In this document: positions 1 through 10,741 of the stretch, in pieces
How positions within the stretch are numbered: the first letter of the stretch is position 1
Layout of the letters: each line of letters begins with the position of its first letter
NCBI GenBank assembly: GCA_910592205.1
Contig: CAJVPJ010000330.1
Location: forward strand, 1 to 28,291
DNA length: 28,291 nucleotides
Direction of reading: 5' to 3'
From: Paraglomus occultum
Taxonomy: Eukaryota; Glomeromycota; Glomeromycetes; Paraglomerales; Paraglomeraceae
Program-made: the position numbers and the translations under genes
The notes under the pieces: generated by a model
Told to the model about the DNA's origin: nothing
The model's database searches: none
The model's input: the letters and a program-made list of their open reading frames with translations, nothing else

Positions 1-561
1 ATAAGAGAAAGGCTTCGAGTGACGATCGAAAAGCAGAATGATATACTGACGACGATCGAATTTTTGACGACGCAATCGAATTTTTATCGTCTGTCCCAAA
101 ACGTACATAAACATACTACTAGAGTTTGCAAAGCATACATATTGACTAAATTTAAACATGCTGACATATAATAACCGTCAGATTGTGTAATAGAGCGGAC
201 TTTCTTGATAAGCAATAACAACGCACAATGATATGACGTATGCTGTCCTATTACTATCATTCTGTTTATTGTTATAAATCAATCTTCTAGTAAATTAAAA
301 TCCTCAAACTGCAGATCTGTTAATTTCACACGATCCGTCCGTATTTAGCCAAATTTGGCTGACAAGTTGGCTGGTATATGTGTGTAGCCCAAGTTTAAAC
401 CAAGATGGTTAAGTCTTAAATACCATGAATTGTGAATTTGCAACCACACGAATGGGAGAATTTCAGCTAACGATTTACTAACCCAAAGCGTTTTTCTTTC
501 CTTTTTTTTTACAATATGTCGATCGGTGTTTGCTCACGATTGTCTTTGCATGCACTAATAG

Positions 562-740
562 AAGGACTATCGCTAACGTATTCTGTAAGTCAAAGCATAT
601 TTTCACAAATCTATTACGCCATTTTAATTTTCTCGGCTTTTTTCCACAATGATATGTCAGATCAGGCGATGTTTACACACATTGTATTTACCCACAAATA
701 GGAAGACAATCACTAACGTATTCTGTAATAAAGCATTCTT
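562..740. repeat. Diverged direct duplication
   Basis: The motif CTAACGTATTCTGTAA occurs near 574 and near 712. Both copies are preceded by AGGA-rich sequence and followed by AAGCAT, so a segment of roughly 138 bases appears to be duplicated and diverged. The similarity is seen directly; the exact unit limits are uncertain. Confidence 0.45.
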
Positions 741-867
741 CCAGAATGACATGCCAATTAATACTCTCGTTTTTCACAGTAGAAGAGTCATCATCACTAG
801 CGTTGTTATTTGATTGTCTTTGTTATTCCAATCTGTTACATGTCCAATCTAAGCCGACATACAACAT

Positions 868-1335
868 ACAGTCTAACAATAGTTCAATGCATTCATCGTT
901 CGATTAGACTACTACATTTTCTAATACATTATAGACTAACCGTAGTGCTAAAAGCAATTATTTGAACGCCAACTTGTATAGTTGGATCAAATTAGACTAT
1001 GTTTATGATCTAGTCCGTAATGATAAAACTTGCACCAATGCAAATCGTTGTACGGTTTAGAATACATTGATAGTCTAACCGTAATTCAATGCAAATCATT
1101 GGCGGTTAGATCAAAAATATATATTAATATTATATTTACAGTCTAATCCTAAAACTTGTTCCAATAATTTCAATGCAAATTATTGTACGATCTGGACTAT
1201 GTTTACAAACTAACCCACACATCGAAAACTCGGGCATGAAAATGCAAATATCAAAATACAGACAAACATAAAAAATACATACTGCTAGAAAATTGTACCA
1301 ATAGTTTCAATGCAAATCACGTGTATAATTAATTT
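868..1335. repeat. Degenerate, irregularly spaced repeat field
   Basis: The core CAATGCAAATC (or AATT) recurs at about 1036, 1087, 1171 and 1308, with a looser copy at 884. It is flanked repeatedly by AAAACTTG-type sequence, TTGTACGRT and GTCTAACCGTAAT. Spacing is irregular (51, 84 and 137 bases), so this is an old, decayed minisatellite-like field rather than a clean array. Confidence 0.5.
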
Positions 1336-1701
1336 ACGCCACCACATTTAAATCTAACTGTACTATAATGACGGTTGCTGTGTTGGCGGGGGCGTAGCCA
1401 CTAAAAATAATTTAAGCTACATTTAACGGACAAGATCGTTCAATAATAAGAATGAGTTCGAAGCTCAATAATTCAACACATATTATTTGTTCAGATTTGC
1501 TTATTGACAAAAAAAGATAGCATTCAAGAGCATAAATTGTATGACATACACTATGCATCGAGATCCAATCATTCAACGACATGCGTTAGATTTATTTCGT
1601 TCGTTAAATGCACCTGCTTTTGTAAGAGTCGGCGCGGCGTAATTGAACATACTGTTCGATTAGCTTATAGTTACATATTCTATAAATAATACATGCAACA
1701 A

Positions 1702-1725
1702 TTATTCTTATTCTTATTCTTATTC
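1702..1725. repeat. (TTATTC)4 microsatellite
   Basis: Four perfect consecutive TTATTC units. Confidence 0.9.
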
Positions 1726-2414
1726 AGTTTGGTGAGGCAGTAAATAATCAACAATAGTAATAGTAGTCATTATAATATGCACCAAATTTAATATTTGAAC
1801 TTTTTAAATTATATACTTAATACTCATACTAATAGCGGAAGTCTTACAGTAAAACTTGCTTCATACCATATTGCTACGTAAGTTCCTTCTTCACGATAGC
1901 CGTTTCAGGAAACTTAAGAGCGGTATTCATTTATCGCCCTCTAGTTCGAACCGATCGGTTTTGATATCGAATCGCTTGCAATAAGTCTAGTTATGCATTT
2001 AATCCAAATATTAAGGTAAATCGCCGATTCAGCAATGTAGATCAATGTTCAATAAGTTATGGTTATCGTTTTAGTTTATCAGAATAAAAGTTAGAAATAG
2101 TTTATTAATTATTTTCAAGTCATTGAAACTCAGCGTCAGAACATGAATTCGAAGCTTTTTGGAACTACTACAAATTATTGTTTCGGGCTTAGATTTTCAA
2201 AATAATCGTTCACATACACTTAACAAAGATATATTAATTAATCATTAATTTTATAACCGTTTAAACTAAATTTTATTATGTAAATAATGTATTTTACTTA
2301 TAAGAACTATGTAAACGTTGTACATTTTGAGATTTATTTTTGCATCCTATTATTTTAAGATGCAGTAACTTTACGTTATCATGACCCTTATTATAGTTGA
2401 AAAAGAGTAATCAG

Positions 2415-2520
2415 AAACTTGCTGAATGTTATGATGAAAAATTAAGGAAGTTAGCATGCATAGTCAAAAACTTGCTGAGTGTTATGATGAAAAATTAAGG
2501 GAGTTAGCATGCATAGTCAA
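2415..2520. repeat. 53-bp tandem duplication, two copies
   Basis: Two adjacent copies with an exact 53-base period, starting near 2415 and 2468, both containing GTTATGATGAAAAATTAAGG and ending in TTAGCATGCATAGTCAA. They differ at only two positions, so the duplication is recent. The period is not a multiple of three, so it is not an in-frame protein repeat. Confidence 0.9.
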
Positions 2521-2770
2521 CAAAAATTGTTGATCTAACATTATTTTTACAATAAAACATAGTAATCCAAAACTCAGTTGTCTCAGTCCAAACTGACACA
2601 GGTCCTTTACTCAGATATAACAAGTCATGGGACAGCCTTTTTTCTTGTGTAATTAAACTTGCCCAATAATATAGATAGCTTGTGTGGCTCATAGTCACAG
2701 ATCTGCTAAAATTTTTTCAGCATCACTAAGTCACTAATGTTTGAATGTCAATTTTTTCTGATTTTTTTAA

Positions 2771-3028
2771 TGTTTTATATTTGAAGGAGCTGGACTTTTT
2801 CTTACAGATAACAACTGGGCACAAATTAATGCTTGCTGCAAGTCAGGTCTGGCTTCAACAAATTTAGTTATGTCTTTGGCATGTAAAAAGAGCAGTTGGA
2901 AAGAGGTTTGCAGACAAATCAGAGCTGACACTGATTTTATTGATAAAAATTTTCATCCATTTGTTAGAGGCAACATTTGTACAGAAACTCGACTTGACCC
3001 ACAATTTTTGCCCTCAAGAATTCTGTAA
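2771..3028 (+). pseudogene. Coding-like fragment, possibly YqaJ-type nuclease
   Basis: An open frame of about 85 codons without an ATG runs to a stop at 3026. From 2807 it reads convincingly as protein, with motifs such as SGLASTNLV, KKSSWKEVCRQIR and FVRGN. A splice-acceptor-like TTTTTCTTACAG lies just before 2807. The order (small-residue A-S motif, then S-x-KEV-x-R, then an RGN motif) resembles the start of YqaJ-type recombinase/nuclease domains. I recognise this only by eye, and the downstream D-x-K catalytic part is not visible. The frame breaks after 3028. Treat it as an unidentified coding remnant with a weak YqaJ suggestion. Confidence 0.3.
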
Positions 3029-4779
3029 CACTATTATGGATCTAATCGTTTATCAATTTCATTTCCATTTACTGATACCAAATGACCAAATCAATATTTT
3101 ATGGCAGATAAAATTTGGCTTATGTCTGTGTGAGAAATGATCTTTGAAATGTATGGGCGTACATTTGGAAAAATTCATATCAAAATCGACTTGGAGATTA
3201 TGGGCTAGATCAGCAAATTCAGAGAACGCTTAGCAGTAAAGTTGATCAGATCGTACGATACTTTTGGATTTAGAATGTAAATGGCCATTTGCTTGCATAT
3301 ATGTTACTATCTAAAACAAACGCGGGCAGTTTGATAGGCTAAAGCTTGAAATTGACCAGTTAATTTCGATATGTGATAAAATTTCCACAAATGCTTCCAT
3401 ACTTGACATTAGTTTCAAATGCAAATTCAAGATATAATTCAGATTTGATGGTTGAAGACATTTGCCTCCTCTACACTAATGATGACAAAACATCAAACAA
3501 GTTATCGCATGAATAAATTGTCATACTTAAATGTATGCGGAGAGAATAGTAAAAAACTAGATGCAATTTAGCGAGAAAATGATCATATTTCTTACAAGCT
3601 GTTGTGAAATTTCTAAAATCTAATAAACTTGTCACATATTTAATATTGTTATCGAAGAATTAATTCTCTTTATGGTTATACTCAATATTTGTTTGAGGTT
3701 TTCCGGCTCTTTGTTTTAGTTTGTTGCTACTAATATAATAGCGAGCAAAAAGGTTCAAATCATAATAACTAGGCTTTTTTTGTGCTGAAAACTATTTAGC
3801 TTGATATGAAATATTATAAGCGATGTGCTGCTAATACAATAACTTTAGTTACGGGTTTGGAGACCTTTGCCACGAATTACATATACGTAAATAGCGTACC
3901 ACAAATGACATATGCATAATATAAAAAAATCATAAATTTAAATTACATATTATATTGTATTTGCAATTATTAAATTGCTCGAAATTGACTTAATATTAAT
4001 ATTAATAATTTGTAGTAAAACTTGGTATGCGTGTTGACAGTTATTATAATTGTTGCTAATGTAAATTTTATTTTCTGGTTTTTGCGATTTTGCGAAAGCG
4101 TTGATCTGCCGAGTTTGGTAAAAATTCTTATCTTCATATATTAATATTAACGAAAGGATGGGTATCTTAATTACAATACGTCATTGATGGTATCGAATCG
4201 AATAAAAATTCTATACTATGAATATTAGACCCCCAATATTTTTATCTCTTTATTACTTTCCTTTGAACACTTCCCTGTTAATATCAACCTCTCTCTATTA
4301 ACAACGATGGTTACAGAACGGATTTTTCTTCCGCATATATTAATTTGGATATCATACCCGTTGATATCCCTATAAACACGAATCAGATTTTATCCTAATC
4401 AAATGTACCTCGCTAATATCGACATCAAAATAAATTACCATTTTAAAATTTAAAATTCTGATCTACATTATCAAATATCACGTAATGAAGGCAGCGACGT
4501 TGAATCGAAAAAAGTTCTCATTCTACGACATTGGAACAATGCCAAGCAAATTGCAAAATTTGTTGCAATCGAATATATACGGAGCGACGCTACAAAAACA
4601 GTTAACAGATTTTTCATCGGAGAGAGAATCGCAATTCACAAATGGGCTTATAGTTTATATGGAGAAAAAAATAAAAAATTTTGGTTATAAATAAAGTTCA
4701 AGATTTAATTCCAGACATAAGTATCGCATATATTATCATTACATATGACATCACGTCATTATTTAGCCCCAATGATATC
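3029..4779. other. Intergenic AT-rich DNA with transposon-like scraps
   Basis: No convincing gene. Scattered motifs such as CCTCTCTATTAAC (about 4290) and CCTCGCTAATATCGACATC (about 4408) resemble the pogo-like end at 4780-4821, so about 4230-4820 may be the body of a small non-autonomous element. A 69-codon open frame at 4485-4694 (plus) has no family resemblance I can name and is probably chance within that element. Confidence 0.4.
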
Positions 4780-4821
4780 CATATCGGCGGGTCCCAATAT
4801 TAGATTAGAGAGGGTTTACTG
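4780..4821 (-). mobile_element. Pogo/Tigger-like transposon terminus
   Basis: Read on the minus strand from 4821, the sequence starts CAGTAAACCCTCTCTAAT and continues through TTGGGACC, the style of end (CAGT...AACCTCT...GGACC) typical of pogo/Tigger elements. A TA dinucleotide (4822-4823) adjoins it, as expected for TA target duplication. I could not find a clean partner end; CCTCTCTATTAAC near 4290 is a candidate. The end lies five bases beyond the methyltransferase stop codon. Confidence 0.45.
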
Positions 4822-4826
4822 TATTA

Positions 4827-5942
4827 CTAAACAGAATTATCCTTTTTCTGACCCCATACCCTCATATTTTTCCAAGTGGTACCCTTATCTATGAGCCCCT
4901 GGACTGCTGCTTCGATAATAGCATCATATTGCTCCCCAGTCACCTGCATTACTGCTGAAAAGGGAATTTTCAGTCCACGCCAGACGTCCTGAAAGCTTCG
5001 TATTGCCTGTATAGTGTAAAACGTTGCGTTGACATAGATGTAAAAAACTGCAGTCATGGATTCCACCAATAATATGTCATTGTATTTACTCACCATTTCG
5101 GCATACTTTTCTCCCTTTGGTCCTATTGGGATAGACTTTTCCACATAACCAATGTTCGTCAACCAACCAGATTGTTCCAGAAAGCCCCGGATTTCCGAGC
5201 CAGGTGACACAACTAAACCTTTCGGTTCAGCCAGAATAACCCCTTAAGTATAAAGAAGAAATCATTAATTAAATAAAAGCATTGGGACTATATTACATTG
5301 CATCTATCAATGAATCCTCAACTTACATGCATCATACACACGTTGAATATTAATATCGTCTTCACCTCTTAGAGCATCAAACTCCATCAACTCTACCCAT
5401 CCACCTGGCTTGGTAACTCTCGTGTATTCGGGAATAGCAAGCTCAGTCCATTGTGTTCTTGTATACACTGAGACAGCAGCTCTGGCAAATACGTAATCGA
5501 ATGAGTTGCTATCAAAAGGAAGTCCGTCAAGGACATTATGTTCTACGAATTCGACATTACTAGGCTTTTCGTCCGCAAGGACCACAGGTGCAATGTCTAT
5601 GCCGATGAAATTAGAATTAGGGTATTTCTTGGCTAATTCTAAGGTCCAAGCGGCTGAACCACAACTGTGAAGAAAAGTAATGATAGATTATAAGTAATTG
5701 ATTGGCGTGTAGATTAACCATTAAACTCTTTACCATCGCTCAACTAACCAGACATCAAGTACCCTTGCCCCACTTTTCAACAGTTGGTCGACGGGTGCTG
5801 AAAAACTCCCATTGAAGGCATGTTTAAAGATAAGGTGTTGTATGTTTAATCTCTCTTCTTCTCCCGAATCGTTTGGCAACACATAATTGGAATTATTTAA
5901 TTGTTGACCATCTGCGACTTTGAATTTAGAGTCACCCATCAT
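4827..5942 (-). CDS. SAM-dependent methyltransferase, three exons
   Basis: Predicted cytosolic class I methyltransferase of the UMTA/LaeA-like type common in fungi. The substrate is unknown. Exons on the minus strand are 5942-5749, 5664-5327 and 5242-4827; both introns are 84 nt with GT-AG ends (GTTAGT...CACAG and GTAAGT...TTAAG). The joined frame encodes 315 residues. Motif I is VLDVCCGSAAW (61-71), where the family usually has D-x-GCG, so the first glycine is cysteine here. The acidic end of strand 2 is GIDIAP (86-91, D88). The motif II region is NVLDGLPFDSNSFDYV (108-123), and the post-motif III segment KPGGWVELMEF begins at K150. The start ATG at 5942 is followed by a second ATG. No internal stops or frameshifts are needed, so the gene looks intact. 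The acceptor of intron 2 is the only one keeping the frame open. A pogo-like end abuts the stop codon, and an inverted-repeat element begins within about 165 bp of the start. Confidence 0.88.
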
Positions 5943-6106
5943 TAACGTAAGCCAAGATTGGGAGATGGTTGTTCGGTTAATTTATAATATTTGTAGTACA
6001 ATTTTTTTTTATCATCTACAGATGAAACATGTTAAACCGGCGCTGATTGGGTTTAACCGGCCGACTCACGACAAACAAAATTCCAAATCTCGTTAAACCG
6101 GATCTC

Positions 6107-6745
6107 CTTAACGTACACCCCCTGGTGTACGAACAAATTAATTATAGAGCAGCTTATTAATTGGACTTTAAAGACTAGTACCCCAGGTCAACGGAGTGCA
6201 TTTTCTTTTTCATAAAGCAGCGAATATTCGAATGACAATGAAATGCGCAGAGAATTCGAGATATTTGAATAATAAAATTAATTCCAATAAATCAGACATC
6301 TTTGGAATAAGGTTACTTTTAACAATACAGATATTTGTGATTATGGCTAACATGTAACTAACCCTCACAATTGATATGTCTCTCTTATAGTCAATAAAAC
6401 ACTGTATGCGCACATCCAAGAACTTGACATAGTGATAAGACAAAACCGAAGCAGAAAACCAATTAAGTTTACGCATATTCTATAATTCCGACTGACATAC
6501 AATAATTAAAGTATTGAAGAATGTAGATCTCGCTAATAAAATGCCTGACTTAATATAAAATAGAACCGTAGTGAAAGTATTTGCATTAGGCTTAAAGTTT
6601 ACTAACAGATCCAGTATATAACTTTCGAATATTCGCTGTTTTATGAATAAGAAAATGCTCTCCTTGACCTGGGTACTAGTCGTTGATAAGTTGATTAAGC
6701 TGATCTATACATTAATCTGTTTGTACACCCAGGGTGTAAGTTAAG
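6107..6745. mobile_element. Non-autonomous element with ~125-bp inverted repeats
   Basis: The arms at 6107-6232 and 6624-6745 are reverse complements over about 122-126 bases, at roughly 80% identity by eye. Shared landmarks are CGAATATTCGAA, GCATTTTCTT, ACTAGTACC and AGGTCAA. About 390 bases of AT-rich DNA separate them. Near the outer end each arm also contains its own small palindrome: GTACACC/GGTGTAC at 6113-6130 and TACACCC/GGGTGTA at 6724-6738. TTAAACCGG motifs lie just outside both ends (6031-6040, 6093-6101, 6777-6785). No transposase is encoded inside. This is a MITE or foldback-like element; the superfamily and target duplication are not determined. Confidence 0.75.
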
Positions 6746-6969
6746 GGCACCCACAATAGTATCTCTGGTTATACCGTTAAACCGGCGGCAATTATTTAGT
6801 TACACAAGATGCATAATATGTAAATCATCCCCAATAGCGATAGTAATAGTGATTTTTAAAAACCGGCATATTGTTACACGGCAAGAAAATTTCCCCAAAT
6901 AGACTATTTGAGGGATAATGTTTAGATGTTTATGACAACGTTTTAAATAACAGCGCTTTATATTTATCA

Positions 6970-7484
6970 CTAGCAAGGATACCATATATACAGTCGCAGT
7001 CACATGGAATTTTGTTAAAACAAGTACTATTGGAAGAAGACTGACATTCTGCCGGACTATGATATGGGAGAAGCGGCAATGCAAGTAGAAATTGAAGCTC
7101 AAAACGATTGTAACCGTTTAGAAAATCTTCTGTCACAATTACATTATAGGATATAGAAACTGCTGAAAGTACACATCATAGTTATTTATTGAATTAGTAA
7201 TACTTGGTTAACTGAGATTTGTATATCTACGTAGTGACAGTTTAGTTTCGCTGGGAGAAGAACTCAATGATGAAGTTATTATTCAATCAATCCTGCATAA
7301 CGGTCAAAATGAAGATGATCCGGTTGAGGTTGAGGTTGAGGTTGAGGTTGATGTCATTGAAACACAAAAAATATCATATGAAACTGCGTCGACAATATTC
7401 AAATCAGAATTTCTCGAACAACAGCCTGACAATTTTCCTGCGGGAAAGAACGACATACGTAGATTGCGTCAATTTATTGCCTGA
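6970..7484 (+). pseudogene. Tigger/pogo transposase, C-terminal remnant
   Basis: Decayed C-terminal part of a DDE_1-type (Tigger/pogo/CENP-B-like) transposase. In one frame near 7000 there is a WNFVKTSTI segment. In another frame from 7043 it reads DILPDYDM followed by an acidic/amphipathic stretch to a stop near 7155. The frame 7212-7484 then gives DSLVSLGEELNDEVIIQSI, an acidic EVEVEVEVEV run, and a terminal helix with LEQQPDNF and RRLRQF. The order (W-x-x-V-x-x-STI, ILPD, acidic linker, EQQ helix) is that of Tigger C-termini downstream of the catalytic domain. At least two frameshifts are needed, and the HTH and catalytic domains are absent. A perfect hexanucleotide repeat makes the EV run. 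Confidence 0.65.
7322..7351 (+). repeat. (GGTTGA)5 repeat inside the Tigger remnant
   Basis: Five perfect GGTTGA units. In the transposase frame they encode alternating Glu-Val, expanding the acidic linker of the C-terminal tail. Confidence 0.9.
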
Positions 7485-7607
7485 TATAAAGTTAAAACGA
7501 GTAGACAGCTTCCAACAAGGGAGTTTAGAAAAATTCAACACTAATACCAATAGCACTCATAGCATGTTATATTCGATGTTACATGATAATAGAAGTCACA
7601 TGACCCA

Positions 7608-7629
7608 CTGTTTAAACCGGTTTAAACAG
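7608..7629. repeat. Perfect 22-bp palindrome
   Basis: CTGTTTAAACC is followed immediately by its exact reverse complement, with no spacer. Its centre, TTTAAACCGGTTTAAA, contains two abutting copies of the TTAAACCGG motif that also flanks the inverted-repeat element at 6107-6745. It may be an end-to-end junction of element termini or a symmetrical protein-binding site. Confidence 0.85.
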
Positions 7630-8004
7630 GTTTCACCTGTAGAACTTTATTGCCTAATATCTTGGCTAATCATTTGGGGGACGATATCCATAGTGTTACA
7701 AACATTGGGATTAAGTTGTAAATATTTACACGGTCACAAATCTGTTACATTAATATTAATATCGGTTATCGAAAATCTGATATAGCAGACTCAGAAATAT
7801 AATTTGGAATACATATATTATCCGTTTATTTCGTCTACTTCGAGTCGCTTCGTTCTTCATCTTCCCTGATTTCCCTGCTGCACGCTTTAACGTTACAAAA
7901 TACGTCTGCACTATTCGTCTTATATTAAATCTATTCCAATTTTCTCGTTGTTTAAAATTACGTGTCAGACTAAAATATTGATTAAACAAATTTATTTATA
8001 CAGA

Positions 8005-8440
8005 CTAACTCACGTCTTTATCCTGGACATTATACTCTTCCTCCATCACTTTTATACATGCTTCCATAACGAGTTCGTTTCTGTCATCAGTAAACCGCTT
8101 ATTTAAGTGGTAAATAAGTCCTAGGTCCAAGTTCGTGCTATCGAGTAAAACACCATCCTCAATTAACTTGGCACGCTTATGTAGACTGCTTATTTTTTTA
8201 GTAAGCACGGTAATAGTCATTGTGTGGAGGAACTTGAACTTGAAGAAGACGGTGACAAATTATTATTATTAATGTTACTGAAACCATTGAGCGTTTCTAA
8301 AACACTATCAATATTTCTTTTACGCTATCGAGAAATGCTTTTTGTCGACTACCAATTTTTTTATATCTGTCTCTATCTTTCGTAATTTATTGAAAAGTTG
8401 AGTAGTAACCTTAATTTGTGTCATAGAAAATTTGTCAAAA
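8005..8440 (-). pseudogene. Broken coding region of unknown family
   Basis: A 71-codon open frame at 8220-8005 starts MTITVLTKKISSLHKRAKLI and has a charged C-terminus. A different frame immediately upstream on the minus strand reads as a poly-Asn then poly-Ser linker. Further upstream (about 8440-8330) another frame is helical and charged (DKFSMTQIKVTTQLFNKL). The three pieces are compatible with one protein of about 140 residues, with a helical N-terminus, a low-complexity linker and a helical C-terminus, broken by two frameshifts. I do not recognise the family. It is not clear whether the 71-codon piece alone is still a gene. Confidence 0.4.
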
Positions 8441-9027
8441 TTTTTTTTTTACTGATTTTTCACAGAAGAAAAAGATAGACAAAAAATTGTACACGTATTA
8501 GAAGGAAACAATGTGTCATTGTTTATACGCCAATAATAACAGAGTACGGCATAACTTTTGTGTCATAATAATAATAATAAAATCGTTTAGGAAAACGTTT
8601 TCCGACATTAGAGAAAATTTGTCCATATCGATATATTTTGCCTAAATGGTGAGATTTTTTAGCATTGCTCCACTTGGGTTGTCTTTTTGAGGTTATTACG
8701 TATAAAACTTCAATTTATTGACTCGTTATATGCCGTGTACTGTACCATAATTAAAGCAAATTGTACTATTATTTTAATTATTGTATTGTCATCCGATAAT
8801 AATAAATACTTAAATTTTATTCAATAATTACATTATCGTAGTTTCATATTAACTTGCTACTAATACTTATGGCGATTAAAGTGAGAGTATTCTACCAAGA
8901 AAATTACCACATTTAATTTATCCTTTTTGTCCTTTTAATCAATACTTTCCCTTTACCAAACGACAGATTAGCCGCTGAATTGGTAAGATACTTTCGTGTT
9001 ATCTATATATCAAGATAATAAATTAAC
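8441..9027. other. AT-rich DNA, no recognisable gene
   Basis: Contains an ATA/TAA microsatellite near 8564-8580 and otherwise nothing I can assign. The N-terminal half of the Mutator-like transposase that follows would be expected here but is not recognisable. Confidence 0.5.
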
Positions 9028-10340
9028 AAAAACAACAGTATTAACGAAATTTTTCACGCATTTTTCGAAGTCTTGGGTTAAATTCTGATTTCATTTTTAC
9101 CGATAAGGATTTTGCTGAAATTAACGCTGCTAAATCAGTATGGAATGAGAGTCACATTCAACTTTGTCTATGGCACATAAAGAAGGCTATATACTCACCA
9201 AAATTAGTTCGAGTAAGAAGCAGGAAAGATATAGTTTTTTTACACCAACTGATCTCACAAATTTTTCATTCATTAAAAATTTATACAACCGCTAAATGAC
9301 GGAAATCGGTCTGCGCCAATGAGGTTTAAAACAACATTTTGGGTATTGTATGGTGTAAGACACCTAAAGCCCGAAATAAAATACCCAAGTTTCAAAACCC
9401 TAAGGCTTTTATATTAGAGGATTTAGAGAAAAACTAATCCGTAAGAATAATAGAGCAGACGAAGTAGAATAAAAGTTACGGTTTAAAATTCTTGATCAAC
9501 TAAAAAAAATGAAAATCCAGTTTGTACAACTATTCGTGTAACAGTCCATTATCCAATAAAGTGAAAGTTTAGCATTATCGTTCTCGTAACATTCTTTATT
9601 GTTTTAATACGCCCCGACCAAGCTAAAATAAGAGAGGCAAAGTTATTAAAGGGGATAAACTCAACCTGAATCAAGCACATTGAATTAATGAAAACGGGAT
9701 TGAGTGATGATTTATCAGGTGGAAAATTTGGGAAAACGATAAAGTAAGTTTCAATATTATTGTTCTTAGACAGAGATCATTTTGACCCGGAGTTTGAAGT
9801 ATCGCAGACAAAAAGTGTCATAATTTGCGAAATTTGCATTATGGTTTAAAAAATTTTATTGGGTAAATGTCATGTGATTGATAAGAAATTTTGGTCTTTA
9901 TATTAATATTTAGGTGTCTTGCACAATAATAGAAAAGCATCTTCTCATTCCTATTGACAAGAATGGAACGTTTTTAAATGGTCGATGATATTTGGAGTAG
10001 ATCAGTCAAGGAAATCTATGAATTCTGCATAAACAACAGTAGCCCGCACTTATTATTATGGCGTTACCTCTATTTTTCATGGTATTAGGTATTAGTATAC
10101 AGAAAGTTGCTGGGAGTTGTGGGCTAGAAGCTGTTATCCAAAAAATACCTTTCGGAAAACTAATATGATAATTGAATCGCATTGGAAAGTGCTCACCAAC
10201 ACAATTACTTATACAGATTTTAACACCCATCATTAGTAATACCACTGCAAAATCACAAGTCATTTATTCTTGGGATTGACTTACCAGGTCCTATGATAAA
10301 TGATGATTACATACTCGTGCAACTAGCAACTTGGTCTTTG
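9028..10340 (+). pseudogene. Mutator-like (MULE) transposase remnant
   Basis: Decayed MULE transposase read across several frames. From 9045 an 84-codon open frame contains the second-Asp region TDKDFAEINAAKSVW followed by IQLCLWHIKKA, the C-x-x-H-like signature of the MULE domain. After a long decayed stretch the C-terminal region reappears: LIPIDKNGTFLNG near 9940, DDIWSRSVKEIYEFCINN near 9985, WELWARSC near 10110, and KTNMIIESHWKV near 10160. These pieces match, in order, the C-terminal half of the large MULE transposases of Glomeromycotina. The N-terminus, first catalytic Asp and SWIM zinc finger are not recognisable. Many stops and frameshifts make it non-functional. It lies opposite in strand to the second MULE at 22-24.4 kb. 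Confidence 0.75.
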
Positions 10341-10741
10341 CGTTATAACACAAAACGTAGTTCTGAGCTACACACTAAAACTTGAAACAGTCCTCTGTGT
10401 CAAGCAGTAGATGCTTATTGCAAAACATCTTCTAAGAGTGCTTTAACAGATTCCCGTTCAGTTTTTTGAGACAACCAAGAATAAAACTCTGAAGAGTTTT
10501 ATCTACGAACAACCTTCTTAATTATTACCACTTGGTTATTATAGCAGCCGTTAAGGGAAAGAAGATTCCATAAGTAATATATACATATAGTAATAAGGTA
10601 TTAGTATAGTGAGAGGGAAATGTGAAATCTGAGACTATTCTGTTAGTGGGTAATAAAGTTTTCTGAATGGAACTTGATATTACTGAGACTTTATGCAGAT
10701 TAAGATGCCAACTTAAGCTGGCTTGGCTGTCAGTATATATA

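Larger units (their letters stand above)
1..2414. other. AT-rich stretch without a recognisable gene
   Basis: No reading frame here has recognisable protein character; the few open frames of about 60 codons look like chance. What can be seen is repeat structure: short direct repeats near 45-80 (a CGATCGAATTTTT-like motif twice), a diverged duplication around 562-740, a degenerate repeat field at about 870-1330 and a hexanucleotide microsatellite at 1702-1725. These are listed separately. Confidence 0.6.

Noticed and set aside
1925-1965. GGTTCGAAC motif on the minus strand, like a tRNA B box
   Set aside because: No matching acceptor stem, anticodon arm or A box could be placed around it.
6800-7136. 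Two overlapping minus-strand open frames
   Set aside because: They are opposite the plus-strand Tigger remnant (WNFVKTSTI, DILPDYDM) and have no independent support.
10006-10263. 85-codon open frame on the minus strand
   Set aside because: It lies opposite the clearly recognisable MULE C-terminal text on the plus strand, so it is a shadow frame.
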